A DNA stretch of 64,000 nt from Cyrtodaria siliqua (taxonomy: Eukaryota; Mollusca; Bivalvia; Adapedonta; Hiatellidae): positions 62,001-126,000 of the forward strand of contig JAWPHD010002612.1 of the NCBI GenBank assembly GCA_037043455.1. The letters run 5' to 3'. Below the pieces are notes generated by a model. The model made no database searches. It was not told the origin of the DNA and saw only the letters and a program-made list of their open reading frames with translations. Shown here piece by piece: positions 15,831 to 29,091 of this stretch. A program made the translations under genes and the position numbers. Numbering within the stretch: the first letter of the stretch is position 1; every line of letters begins with the position of its first letter.

Positions 15831-18455
15831 GGTCATCACCGCAATCTTATACTGACTACTGGCTTAAATAAACACAAGACAATCTTACACTGATAACTGG
15901 TTTAAATGAGCACACGTCAATCTTAAACTGAATACTGGCTTTAAGGAGCACAGGGCAATTTTATACTGAATACTGGCTTAAAGGAACTCACGTCAATCTT
16001 ATACTGATTACTGGATTAAAGGAGCACATGGCAATCGTATACTGAATACTGGCTTAAACGAACTCACGTCAATCTTATACTGATTATTGGTTTAACGGAG
16101 CACACGGCAATCCTATACAGAATACTGGCTTAAAGGAACACACGCCAATTGTATACTGATTACTGGCTTAAAGGAGAACATGGCAATCTTATACTGAATA
16201 CTGTATTAAAGGAGCATAGGGTAATCTTATACTGAATACTGGCTAAAAGGAATACACGTCAATCGTATGCTGAATACTGGCTTTAAGGAGCCCAAGTCAA
16301 TCTTATACTGAATACTGTCTTAAAAAAGCACACGGCAATCTTATACTGAATACTAGCTTAAAGGAGCACAGGGCAATCGTATACTGATTACTGGCTTAAA
16401 GGAGCACATGGCAATCTTATACTGAATACTGGCTTAAAGGAACACACGGCAATCTTATACTGATTACTGCCTTAAAGTAGCACACGGCAATCTTATACTG
16501 AATACTGGCTTAAAGGAGCACACGGCAATCTTATACTGATTACTGCCTTAAATGAGCGGACGTCAATCTTATACTAAATACTGGCTTAAAGGAGCACAGG
16601 GCAATCTTATACTGAATACTGGCATCAATGAGCACACGGCAATCTTATACTAAATACTGGCTTAATGGAGCTCATGGCAATTTTATACTGAATACTCGGT
16701 TAAAGGAACACAGAGCAATCTTATACTGATGACTGGCTTGAAGGAACTGACGTCAATCTTATACTGAATACTGGCTTAAAGGAGCACAGGGCGATCTGAT
16801 ACTGATTACTGCCTTAAAGGAGCACACGGCAATCTTATACTGAATACTGGCTTAAAGAAGCACATGGCAATCTTATACTGATTACTGGCTTAAAGGAGTG
16901 CACGTCAATCTTATACTAAATACTGCCTTAAAGGAGCACAGTGCAATCTTATACTGAATACTGGCTTCATGGAGCACACTGCAATCTTATACTAAATACT
17001 GGCTTAATGGAGCTCGTGGCAATTTTATACTGAATACTTGCTTAAAGGAACACAGGGCAATCGTATACTAAATACTGGCAATTTTATACTGAATACTCGC
17101 TAAAAGGAACACAGGGCAATCTTATACTGATTACTGGCTTAAAGGAACTGACGTCAATCTTATACTGAATACTGGCTTAAAGGAGCACAGGGCAATCTTA
17201 TACTGATTACTGGCTTAAAGAAGCACAGGGCAATCTGATACTGATTATTGGTTTAACGGAGCCCACGGCACTCTTATACAGAATACTGGCTTAAAGGAAC
17301 ACACGCCAATTGTATACTGATTACTGGCTTAAAGGAGCACACGTCAATCTTATACTGAATATTGGCTGAAAGAAGCACAGGGCAATCTTATACTGAATAG
17401 TGGCTTAAAAGTCATCACCGCAATCTTATACTGACTACTGGCTTAAAGGAGCACAGGGCAATCTTACACTGATTACTGGTTTAAAGCAGCACACGTCAAT
17501 CTGATACTGATTATTGGTTTAACGGAGCCCACGGCACTCTTATACAGAATACTGGCTTAAAGGAACACACGCCAATTTTATACTGATTACTGGCCGAAAG
17601 GAGCACACGGCAATCTTATACTAAATACAAGCTTAAGGGAGCTCATGGCAATTTTCTACTGATTACTCGCTTAAAGAAACACAAGGCAATCTTATACTGA
17701 TTACTGGCTTAAAGGAACTGACGTCAATCGTATACTGAATACTGGCTTAAAGTAGCACAGGGCAATCTTAAACTGATTACTGGCTTAAAGGAGCACAGGG
17801 CAATCTTATACTGAATACTGGCTTAAAGGAGCACACGTCAATCTTATACTGATTACTGGCTTAAAGAAACTCACGTCAATCTTATACTGATTAATGGTTT
17901 AACGGAGCACATGGCAATCTTATACAGGATACTGGCTTAAAGGAACACACGCCAATTGTATACTGATTACTGGCTTAAAGGAGCACACGTCAATCTTATA
18001 CTGAATACTGGCTGAAAGAAGCACACGGCAATCTTATACTGAATAGTGGCTTAAAGGAGCACAGGGCAATCTAAAACTGATTACTGGCGGCTTAAAGGAG
18101 CACAGAGCAATCTTATACTGAATACAGGCTTAAAGGAGCACACGTCAATCTTATACTTATTACTGGCTTAAAGGAACTCACGTCAATCTTATACTGATTA
18201 TTGGTTTAACGGAGCTCACGGCAATCTTATACAGAATACTGGCTTAAAGGAACACACGCCAATTGTATACTGATTACTGGCTTAAAGGAGCACACGTCAA
18301 TCTTATACTGAATACTCGCTTAAAGGAACACAGGGCAATCTTATACTCATTACTGGCTTAAAGGAACTGACGTCAATCGTATACTGAATACTGGCTTAAA
18401 AGAGCACAGGGCAATCTTATACTGATTACTGGTTTAAAGGAGCACACGTCAATCT

Positions 18456-20559
18456 AACAATTAGTAGAATGAGTTTCGGTATTTTTTTTGTATATATTAT
18501 AAATATGTACCAAATTAAAATTAAAAAAAATATAATAATATGCATGTATGCATGGGGAACAGAAGACTTGCTAAGTTTTCTGAAGTAGAATATGTTCTCT
18601 TAGATGGGCAATTTTTTATTCATTTAGTCCATTTTAGAAATGTTCAACTGTCAGCATCTTGGTCTTTCAGTCAAGTGTTTGTTGTTTTTTTGCGTTTTAA
18701 GGATTTAAACTATTATTTTAATGTATTTTTGCCACATTTTTGTAAATAAGTTTATTTTATTGTTTTTGGTAGCGATACATTTAAGAGATTTATACTGGTA
18801 TCTTAGTCTGCTTTGTAAAGCGATGATTGACAAGGGTTTATTTAAGTGCTTTGATGAATATACGTAGTATTTAATTTCTAGCATAATTTGTAAATCGGCT
18901 GGAGAATAGGCATTTCCAATGTTAAAAATAAATAGCTCTTCTGTAAATAGTAATGTAATGTTATGGGCAGATAACCATAATTTAACTTGATTTAGAAAAA
19001 TCTGAGTTGCTTGACATGTCCATAACATATGGATTAAAGTTTCTTCTTGTTGGCAGTATGTACATAGAGGATTGTCTATAATTTTAATTGTATACAAATA
19101 TTTTTTAGTTGAAAGAATTCTATGATTAATTTTTATTTGGAACCATTGTAAGGATGTACTGTAGTTATTTTTAAATGGTGCATTGTAAATATCTTCCCAT
19201 GTTTCACTATCAATATTGTATACTTGTTCCCATTTTGCCTTTGAAGAAGGTGTCTCATCATTTTGATTAAAAATAGTATACATATCTTTACATCCTGTTG
19301 TTGATTTCAATATAGTGCATATATGATATGGCAGTACAGGATTTTGACATTTTCTTTCAATTAGAGTAATATTATATTTCATTAAATATGTTTTTATAGC
19401 ATTTACCACACCATTGTATCGAATAAAATTTGTATTGATTCCAAATCTTTGTTCACATTCCAACTGAGAGAGAAATTTGCCATCGTCTTTTAAAAGATCA
19501 TTAATATTAATAATTCCTTTATTATACCACGCTTTATAAAAGAATGGTTTTCCTCCAATTAAAATCTCGTCATTCAGAAATATAGAGATTTTCAAACAGT
19601 CCTCTTCAATTGAAGGTTTGTTCATCTTTCTAAATGTATAAAATGATTCTAGTACATCTGCCCAAAACGGATTTGTTATTTGTTTTATTAATGAACTTAG
19701 ATGATCGTTTCCTAAGTTTATTATGTCTTTTATATTCATTTGTTCTTCTATTATATTTTTCCAAATTCCTTCTTTTAAGATCATTCTTCTTATCCATGTA
19801 ACTTTAAGGGCCATATTAAATGCCTTAAGATTGATCATTTGTAACCCGCCTTCAAAGTAATGTTTGACAACTACTGTATGTTTTATTTTTGAAGGTCCTT
19901 CCCACAAAAAGTTATAAAATAATGAGTTTATTTCTTTAGTGATGATTACATTTGGATTTGGTAATGCGATAAATAAATGGTTTAATATTGGAAGTAATAA
20001 TGATTTTATAACTGTTATTTTCCCTAGCGGTGTTAAGACTCTTCTTTTCCAAATTTTGATAAGTCTTTCTATCTTTAATACTTTTTCTTTGTAATTTATG
20101 CTAGAAATTTTGTTTAAATCAATATCAAATGTAATTCCTAATAACTTAAACTCGGTTTTACCCCATGTCAGTTTCCATCTTGTTTTTATTGTATCGCTAC
20201 TGTATTTTTTTAAACCAATCCATATAACTTGTGTTTTATCAAAATTTACTTTAAGACCAGAGTATTTAGCATAATTTGATAATTCCTTAAGGGTTTCATT
20301 TAGAGATTGTTGAGATCCATCAAGGAAAGCAGAGGTATCATCAGCATATTGGGATAATTTATATTCGGTGTTGCCGATCGTAATACCCTTAATGTTTTTA
20401 TTATTTCTGATTTTGATAGCTAGAATTTCAGCGCAAAGTATAAAAATATAAGGCGATAACGAATCCCCTTGACGGCAGCCACGTCCTATAGTAAAAAATA
20501 AAGATAAGTTACCTCCCTGATTAATAGCTAGTTTTGCATTTTTATAAAACAGTTTTACT
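18456..20559 (-). mobile_element. 5'-truncated non-LTR retrotransposon (Tx1/L1-like LINE)
   Basis: A 2.1-kb block of non-satellite DNA interrupts the 38-bp array and encodes the C-terminal half of a LINE ORF2 on the minus strand. About 250 bp of AT-rich 3' untranslated sequence (18456-18704) follows the stop. The 3' end has no clear poly-A tail. The 5' part, with the endonuclease and the first reverse-transcriptase motifs, is absent, as expected from incomplete reverse transcription. The satellite phase is kept across the insertion. The 14 bases to the left (18442-18455) recur to the right (20560-20573) with one mismatch (CACGTCAATCT versus CACGGCAATCT), which fits a target-site duplication, although the satellite itself could supply such a match. 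Confidence 0.88.
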
Positions 20560-20570
20560 GCACACGGCAA
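18705..20570 (-). pseudogene. C-terminal fragment of LINE ORF2 (reverse transcriptase, partial)
   Basis: This frame of about 621 codons has no internal stop. It is the 3' part of the ORF2 that copies the element's RNA into DNA at a nicked target. Visible motifs are RQGD with SLSP at residues 33-40 (palm motif B), the catalytic YADD at 75-78, KLLGITF at 142-148 (motif E region), a thumb-like region after it, and a C-terminal zinc-knuckle-like CX2CX7HX4C at 503-519 (CTYC...H...C), as in the zf-RVT region of L1/Tx1-type elements. The apparent start is a TTG inside satellite DNA, so it is not a real initiation codon. The fragment lacks the endonuclease, the fingers and the motif A aspartate, so it cannot be an active enzyme. 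The absence of stops or frameshifts over 1.8 kb suggests a fairly young insertion. Tx1/L1-like assignment is by motif style; the exact clade is uncertain. Confidence 0.9.
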
Positions 20571-23500
20571 TCTTATACTGAATACTGGCTTAAAGGAGCA
20601 CAGGGCAATCTTATACTGAATACTGGCTTAAAGGAGCACAGGACAATCCTATACTGATTACTGGCTTAAAGGAGCACAGGGCAATCTTATAATGAATACT
20701 GGCTTAAAGGAGCACACGTCAATCTTATACTGAATACTGGCTTAAATGAGCACAGGCAATCTTACACTGATTGCTTTCATAAAGGAGCACAGGGCAATCT
20801 TATACTGATTACTGGCTTAAAGGAGCACATGGCAATCTTATACTGAATACAGGCTTAAAGGAGTACAGGGCAATCTTATACTGAATACTGGCTTGATGGA
20901 GCACAGGGCAATCTTACAATCAATTCTGGCTTAAAAGAGCACACGGCAGTCTTATACTGATTACTGGCTTAAAGGAGCACAGAGAAATCTTATACTGTTT
21001 ACTGGCTTAAAGGAACAAAGGGCAATAGTATACTGATTACTGGATTAAAGGAGCTCAATGCAATCTTATACTGAATACTGGCTTAAGGAAGCACACGTCA
21101 GTCTTATACTGAATACTGGCTTAGAGGAGCACAGGGCAATCTTATATTGATTACTGGCTTAAAGGGGCACACGGCATTCTGATACTGAATACTGGCTTAA
21201 AGGAGCACAGGGCAATCCTATACTTATTACTGGCTTAAAGGAGCACAGGGCAATCTTATAATGAATACTGGCTTAAAGGAGCACAAGTCAATCTTATACT
21301 GAATACTGGCTTAAATGAGCACAGGCAATCTTACACTGATTGCTTTCATAAAGGAGCACAGGGGAATCTTATACTGATTACTGGCTTAAAGGAGCACATG
21401 GCAATCTTATACTGAATACAGGCTTAAAGGAGTACAGGGCAATCTTATACTGAATACTGGCTTGATGGAGCACAGGGCAATTTTACATTGAATACTGGCT
21501 TAAAGGAGCACACGTCAATCTGATACTGAATACTGGCTTAAAAGAACACATGACAATCTCATACTGATTAATGGCTTAAAGGAACACACGGCAATATTAT
21601 ACTCAATTCTGGCTTGGAGGAGCACACGGCAATCTTATACTGATTACTGGCTTAAAGAGGTACAAGGAAATCTTATAATGTTTACTTGCTTAGAGGAACA
21701 CAAGGCAATCTTTTAATGATTACTGGCTTAAAGGAGCACAGGGCAATCTTATACTGAATACTGGCTTAAAGGAGCGCACGTCAGTCTTATACAGAATACT
21801 GACTTAGAGGAGCACAGGGCAATCTTATACTGAATACTGGCTTAAAGGAGCGCACGTCAGTCTTATACAGAATACTGACTTAGAGGAGCACAGGGCAATC
21901 TTATACTGAATACTGGCTTAAATGAGCACAGGGTAATCATATACAGATTACTGGCTTAAATGAGCACAGGGAATCTTTTACTGAATATTGGCTTGAAGGA
22001 GCACAGGCCAATCTTATATTGAATACTGGCTTAAAGTGCAATCGTTTACTGATTACTAGCTTAAAGGAGCACAGGGTAATCTTATACTGAATACTGGCTT
22101 AAATGAGCACAGGGTAATCATATACAGATTACTGGCTTTAATGAGCACAGGACAATCCTATACTGATTAATGGCTTAAAGGAGCACAGGGCAATCTTATA
22201 CTGATTAATGGCTTAAAGGAGCACAGGGCAATCTTATACTGATTACTGACTTCAAGGAGCGAAGGGCAATCTTATGCTGATTACTGACTTCAAGGAGCAC
22301 AGGGCAATCTTATACTGATTACTGACTTAAAGGAGCACACGTCAATCTTATACTGAATACTGGCTTAAAGGAGCACAGGGCAATCTTATATGGAATACTG
22401 GCTTAAAGGAGCACATGGCAATATTATACTGAATACTGGCTTAAAGGAGCACAGGACAATCCTATACTGATTAATGGCTTAAAGGAGCACAGGGCAATCT
22501 TATACTGATTACTGACTTCAAGGAGCGAAGGGCAATCTTATGCTGATTACTGACTTCAAGGAGCACAGGGCAATCTTATAATGAATACTGGCTTAAAGGA
22601 GCACACGTCAATCTTATACTGAATACTGGCTTAAAGGAGCAAAGGGCAATCTTATACTGATTACTGACTTCAAGGAGCGAAGGGCAATCTTATGCTGATT
22701 ACTGACTTAAACGAGCACAGGGCAATCTTATACTGATTACTGACTTAAAGGAGCAAAGGGCAATCTTATACTGAATACTGGCTTAAAATAGCACACGGCA
22801 ATCTTATACGGATTACTGGCTTAAAGGAGCACACGGCAATCTTATACTGAATACTGGCTGAAAGGAACACAGGTCATTCATATACTGTTTACTGGCTTAA
22901 AGGAACAAAGGGCAATATTATACTGATTACTGGATTAAAGGAGCTCAATGCAATCTTATACTGAATACTGGCTTAAGGAAGCACAAGTCAGTCGTATACT
23001 GAATACTGGCTTAGAAGAGCACAGGGCAATCTTATATTGATAACTGTCTTAAAGGAGCACACGGTATTCTGATACTGAATACTGGCTTAAAGGAGAGCAC
23101 AGGGCAATCTTATATTTAATACTGGCTTAAAGGAGCACAGGGCACTCTTATACTGAATATTGGCTTAAAGGAGCACAGGGCAATCTTATATGGAATACTG
23201 GCTTAAAGGAGCACAGGGCAATATTATACTGAATACTGGCTTAAAGGAGCACAGGACAATCCTATACTGATTAATGGCTTAAAGGAGCACAGGGCAATCT
23301 TATAATGAATACTGGCTTAAAGGAGCACACGTCAATCTTATACTGAATACTGGCTTAAATGAGCACAGGCAATCTTACACTGACTGCTTTCATAAAGGAG
23401 CACAGGGCAATCTTATACTTATTACTGGCTTAAAGGAGCACATGGCAATCTTATACTGAATACAGGCTTGAATGAGTACAGGGCAATCTTATACTGAATA

Positions 23501-26375
23501 CTGGCTTGATGAAGCACGGGGCAATCTTACACTGAATACTGGCTTAAAGGAGCACACGGCAATCTGATACTGAATACTGGCTTAAAAGAACACATGATAA
23601 TCTCATACTGATTAATGGCTTAAAGGAACACACGGCAATATTATACTCTATCCTGGCTTGGATGAGCACACGGCAATCTTATACTGATTACTGGCTTAAA
23701 GAGGTACAGGGAAATCTTATAATGTTTACTTGCTTAGAGGAACACAAGGCAATCTTATATTGATTACTGTCTTAAAGGAGCACAGGGCAATCTTATACTG
23801 ATTACTGGCTTAAAGGAGAACACTGAAATCTTATACTGAATACTGGCTTAAAGGAGCACACGTCAGTCTTATACTGAGTACTGGCTTAAAGGAGCACAGG
23901 GCAATCTTTTACTGTACTGATTACTGGCTTAAAGGAGCACAGGGCAATTTTATACTGAATACTGGCTTAAAGGCGCACAAGGCAATCTTATACTGATTCC
24001 TGGCTTAAAGAAACAAAGGGCAATATTATACTAAATACTGGTTTAAAGGAGCACACGGCACTATAATACTGATTACTGGCTTAATGAGCACACGCCAATC
24101 TTATACTGATTACTGGCTTAAAGGAACACATGGCAATCCTATACTGCATAAAGGCTTAAAGGAGTACAGGGCAACGTTATACTGAATACTGGCTTGAAGG
24201 AGCACAGGGAAATCTTACACTGAATACTGGCTAAAAGGAGCACACGGCAATTTCATACTGATTACTGGCTTAAAGGGCAATCGTTTACTGATTACTGGCT
24301 TAAAGGAGCACAGGGTAATCTTATACTGAACACTGGCTTAAATGAGCACAGGGTAATCATATACAGATTACTGGATTAAATGAGCACAGGGAATCTTTTA
24401 CTGAATACTGGCTTGAAGGAGCACAGGACAATCTTATACTGAATACTGGCTTAAAGGAGCACAGGGCAATCTTTTACTGATTACAGGCTTAAAGGAGCAC
24501 AGGGCAATCTTATATTGATTACTGACTTAAAGGAGCAAAGGGCAATCTTATACTGATTACTGACTTCAAGAAGCAAAGGGCAATCTTATACTGATTACTG
24601 GCTTAAAGGAGCAAAGGGCAATCGTATACAGATTACTGACTTAAACGAGCACAGGGCAATCTTATACTGATTACTGACTTAAAGGAGCACAGGGCAATCT
24701 TTTACTGATTACTGGCTTAAAAGGAGCACATGGCAATCTTATATTGAATACTGGCTTAAAGGAGCACAGGGCAATCGTATACTGAATACTAGCTTAAAGG
24801 AGCACAGGGCAATATTATACTGATTACTGGCTTAAAGGAGCACATGGCAATTATATACTGAATACTGGCTTAAAGGAGCACACGTCAATCTTATACTGAA
24901 TACTGGCTTAATGGAGCACAGGGCAATATTATACTGTTTACTGGCTTAAAGGACCACAGGGCAATCTTACACTGAAAACTGGCTTAAAGGAGCATACGGC
25001 AATCTGATACTGAATACTGGCTTAAAGGAGCACACATCAATCTTATACTGAATACTGGCTTAAAAGAACACATGACAATCTTATACTGATTACGGGCATA
25101 AAGGAACACACGACAATATTATACTCAATTCTGGCTTAAAGGAGCACACGGCAGTCTTATACTGATTACTGGCTTAAAGAAGCACAGAGAAATCTTATAC
25201 TGTTAACTGGCTTAAAGGAACAAAGGTCAATATTATACTGATTACTAGATTAAAGGAGCCCAATGCAATCTTATACTGAATACTGGCTTAAGGAAGCACA
25301 CGTCAGTCTTATACTGAATACTGGCTTAGAGGAGCACAGGGCAATCTTATATTAATTACTGGCTTAAAGGAGCACACGGCATTCTGATACTGAATACTGG
25401 CTTAAAGGAGCACAGGGCAATCTTATATTGAATACTGGCTTAAAGGAGCACAGGGCAATATTATACTGAATACTGGCTTAAAGGAGCGCTGGGCAATCTT
25501 ATATTGAATACTGGTTTAAAGGAGCACAGGGCAATCTTATACTGAATACTGGCTTAAAGGAGCACAGGGCAATCCTATACTGATTACTGGCTTATAGGAG
25601 CACTCGTCAATCTTATACTGAATACTGGCTTAAATGAGCACAGGCAATCTTACACGGATTGCTTTCATAAAAGAGCACAGGGCAATCTTATACTGAATAC
25701 AGGCTTAAAGGAGCACACGTCAATCTTATACTTATTACTGGCTTAAAGGAACTCACGTCAATCTTATACTGATTATTGGTTTAACGGAGCTCACGGCAAT
25801 CTTATACAGAATACTGGCTTAAAGGAACACACGCCAATTGTATACTTATTACTGGCTTAAAGGAGCACACGTCAATCTTATACAGAATACTCGCTTAAAG
25901 GAACACAGTGCAATCTTATACTGATTACTGGCTTAAAGGAGCACCGGGCAATCTTATACTGAAAACTGGCATAAAGGAGCACAAGGCAATCTTATACTGA
26001 TTACTGGTTTAAAGGAGCACAAGGCAATCTTATACTGATTACTGGTTTAAAGGAGCACAGGGCAATCTTATACTGAAAACTGACTTAAAGGAACTCACGT
26101 CAATCTTATACTGATTACTGGCTTAAAGGAGCACACGACAATCTTATACTGAATACTGGCTTAAAGGAGGAAAGGGCAATATTATACTGATAACTGGCTT
26201 AAAGGAACACAAGGCAATCTTATACTGATTACTGGTTTAAAGGAGCACAAGGCAATCTTATACTGATTACTGGTTTAAAGGAGCACAGGGCAATCTTATA
26301 CTGAAAACTGACTTAAAGGAGCTCACGTCAATCTTATACTGATTACTGGCTTAAAGGAGCACACGGCAATCTTAT

Positions 26376-26593
26376 ATGTGTGTATAAGCGTTTATTTATC
26401 CTCGCTGTATTGCACGAAGCATTTTAGCGAGCAGACCTCGGTTTAAAGTCTCATCCGAAGGACTGGTAAGGTAGGAAATACTTTTATGAAATATTTCGTT
26501 AATTAACCCAAATTCGGTCCTGGCTGGGATTGAACGCACGATCCCTGGGTTACTAAGCCGTGATGCTAACCATTACACCACGGCGCTACCTAA
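26376..26593 (-). mobile_element. tRNA-derived SINE inserted in satellite, copy 1
   Basis: A 218-bp element with no satellite similarity. On the minus strand it starts with a tRNA-like head: an A-box-like word TGGTGTAATGGTTAGCATC (26562-26580 on the plus strand as its complement) and a B-box-like word CGTTCAATCCC (26526-26536). The body contains GGATGAGACTTTAAACCGAG, a tail motif I recall from several invertebrate SINEs, and the end is a short AC-rich stretch. The 10-bp GCAATCTTAT flanks both sides (26366-26375 and 26594-26603), and removing one copy restores an intact 38-bp unit. This is strong evidence for a genuine retroposition with target duplication. The tRNA part does not fold as a clean functional tRNA. 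Confidence 0.85.
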
Positions 26594-28873
26594 GCAATCT
26601 TATACTGAATACTGGCTTAAAGGAGGAAAGGGCAATATTATACTGATTACTGGCTTAAAGGAACACAGGGCAATCTTATACTGAATACTGTATTAAAGGA
26701 GCATAGGGTAATCTTATACTGAATACTGGCTGAAAGGAATACACGTCAATGGTATACTGAATACTGGCTTAAAGGAGAACAGGGCAATCTTATACTGAAT
26801 ACTGGTTTAAAGGAGCACACGGCAATCTTATACTGATAACTGGCTTAAAAGAGCACACGTCAGTTTAATACTGAATACTGGCATAAAGGAGAACAGGGCA
26901 ATCTTATATTGATTACAGGCTTAAAGGAGCACACGGCAATCAGATACTGAATACTGGCTTAAAGGAGCACACGTCAATCTTATACTGAATACTGGCTTAA
27001 ATGAACACAGGGCAATCGTATACTGATTACTGGCTTAAATTAGCACAGGGCAATCTTATACTGAATACTGGCTAAAAGGAGCACACGGCAATTTCATACT
27101 GATTACTGGCTTAAAGGGCAATCGTTTACTGATTACTGGCTTAAATGAGCACAGGATAATCATATACAGATTACTGGCTTAAATGAGCACAGGGAATCTT
27201 TTACTGAATACTGGCTTGAAGGAGCACAGGACAATCTTATACTGAATACTGGCTTAAAGGAGCGCACGTCAGTCTTATACTGAATACTGGCTTAAAGGAG
27301 CACAGGGCAATCTTTTACTGATTACTGGCTTAAAGGAGCACAGGGCAATCTTATATTGATTACTGACTTCAAGGAGCAAATGGCAATCTTATACTGAATA
27401 CTGGCTTAAAGGAGCACACGTCAATCTTATACTGAATACTGGCTTAATGGAGCACAGGGCAATCTTATACTGTTTACTGGCTTAAAGGACCACAGGGCAA
27501 TCTTACACTGAAAACTGGCTTAAAGGAGCATACGGCAATCTGATACTGAATACTGGCTTAAAGGAGCACACATCAATCTTATACTGAATACTGGCTTAAA
27601 AGAACACATGACAATCTTATACTGATTACGGGCATAAAGGAACACACGACAATATTATACTCAATTCTGGCTTAAAGGAGCACACGGCAGTCTTATACTG
27701 ATTACTGGCTTAAAGGAGCACAGAGAAATCTTATACTGTTTACTGGCTTAAAGGAACAAAGGGCAATATTATACTGATTACTAGATTAAAGGAGCCCAAT
27801 GCAATCTTATACTGAATACTGGCTTAAGGAAGCACACGTCAGTTTTATACTGAATACTGGCTTAGAGGAGCACAGGGCAATCTTATATTAATTACTGGCT
27901 TAAAGGAGCACACGGCATTCTGATACTGAATACTGGCTTAAAGGAGCACAGGGCAATCTTATATTGAATACTGGCTTAAAGGAGCACAGGGCAATCTTAT
28001 ACTGAATACTGGCTTAAAGGAGCGCTGGGCAATCTTATATTGAATACTGGTTTAAAGGAGCACAGGGCAATCTTATACTGAATACTGGCTTAAAGGAGCA
28101 CAGGGCAATCCTATACTGATTACTGGCTTATAGGAGCACTCGTCAATCTTATACTGAATACTGGCTTAAATGAGCACAGGCAATCTTACACGGATTGCTT
28201 TCATAAAAGAGCACAGGGCAATCTTATACCGAATACAGGCTTAAAGGAGCACACGTCAATCTTATACTTATTACTGGCTTAAAGGAACTCACGTCAATCT
28301 TATACTGATTATTGGTTTAACGGAGCTCACGGCAATCTTATACAGAATACTGGCTTAAAGGAACACACGCCAATTGTATACTTATTACTGGCTTAAAGGA
28401 GCACACGTCAATCTTATACAGAATACTCGCTTAAAGGAACACAGTGCAATCGTATACTGATTACTGGCTTAAAGGAGCACCGGGCAATCTTATACTGAAA
28501 ACTGGCATAAAGGAGCACAAGGCAATCTTATACTGATTACTGGTTTAAAGGAGCACAAGGCAATCTTATACTGATTACTGGTTTAAAGGAGCACAGGGCA
28601 ATCTTATACTGAAAACTGACTTAAAGGAACTCACGTCAATCTTATACTGATTACTGGCTTAAAGGAGCACACGACAATCTTATACTGAATACTGGCTTAA
28701 AGGAGGAAAGGGCAATATTATACTGATAACTGGCTTAAAGGAACACAAGGCAATCTTATACTGATTACTGGTTTAAAGGAGCACAGGGCAATCTTATACT
28801 GAAAACTGACTTAAAGGAGCTCACGTCAATCTTATACTGATTACTGGCTTAAAGGAGCACACGGCAATCTTAT

Positions 28874-29091
28874 ATGTGTGTATAAGCGTTTATTTATCCT
28901 CGCTGTATTGCACGAAGCATTTTAGCGAGCAGACCTCGGTTTAAAGTCTCATCCGAAGGACTGGTAAGGTAGGAAATACTTTTATGAAATATTTCGTTAA
29001 TTAACCCAAATTCGGTCCTGGCTGGGATTGAACGCACGATCCCTGGGTTACTAAGCCGTGATGCTAACCATTACACCACGGCGCTACCTAA
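28874..29091 (-). mobile_element. tRNA-derived SINE inserted in satellite, copy 2
   Basis: By eye this is identical over its full 218 bp to the element at 26376, with the same flanking GCAATCTTAT on both sides (28864-28873 and 29092-29101). Start-to-start spacing is 2498 bp. It shares both flanks and its insertion site with copy 1, so it arose by segmental duplication of the surrounding satellite and not by a second insertion. It has a tRNA-like head with A- and B-box words and a SINE body on the minus strand. Confidence 0.87.

Larger units (their letters stand above)
1..18455. repeat. 38-bp satellite array, left block
   Basis: Head-to-tail tandem array with a 38-bp unit. The unit contains the words GGCTTAAAGGAGCAC and CAATCTTATACTGAA. 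Common variants are AGCACACGG, AGCACAGGG, AACTCACGG and ATCTCACGTC in the middle, and CTGAATACT or CTGATTACT at the end. The unit carries a short internal direct repeat (ATACTG twice, 7 bp apart). Stop codons occur in the unit, so it supports no long frame. From 1 to about 10.9 kb the units are arranged in long re-duplicated segments. From 10.9 to 18.45 kb they are more mixed and include slightly shorter units. The array is open at the left edge of the window. It ends at the LINE insertion after the word CAATCT. Confidence 0.97.

Noticed and set aside
18456..18540. Poly-A tail of the LINE
   Set aside because: There are A/T-rich runs but no terminal poly-A (poly-T on the plus strand) at the satellite junction.
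18540..18749. 69-codon plus-strand frame
   Set aside because: It lies antisense to the LINE 3' end and has no motif of its own.
26521..26593. Functional tRNA gene (A-box and B-box words)
   Set aside because: The arms do not pair cleanly, a SINE body and tail follow, and a target duplication flanks the whole 218-bp element.
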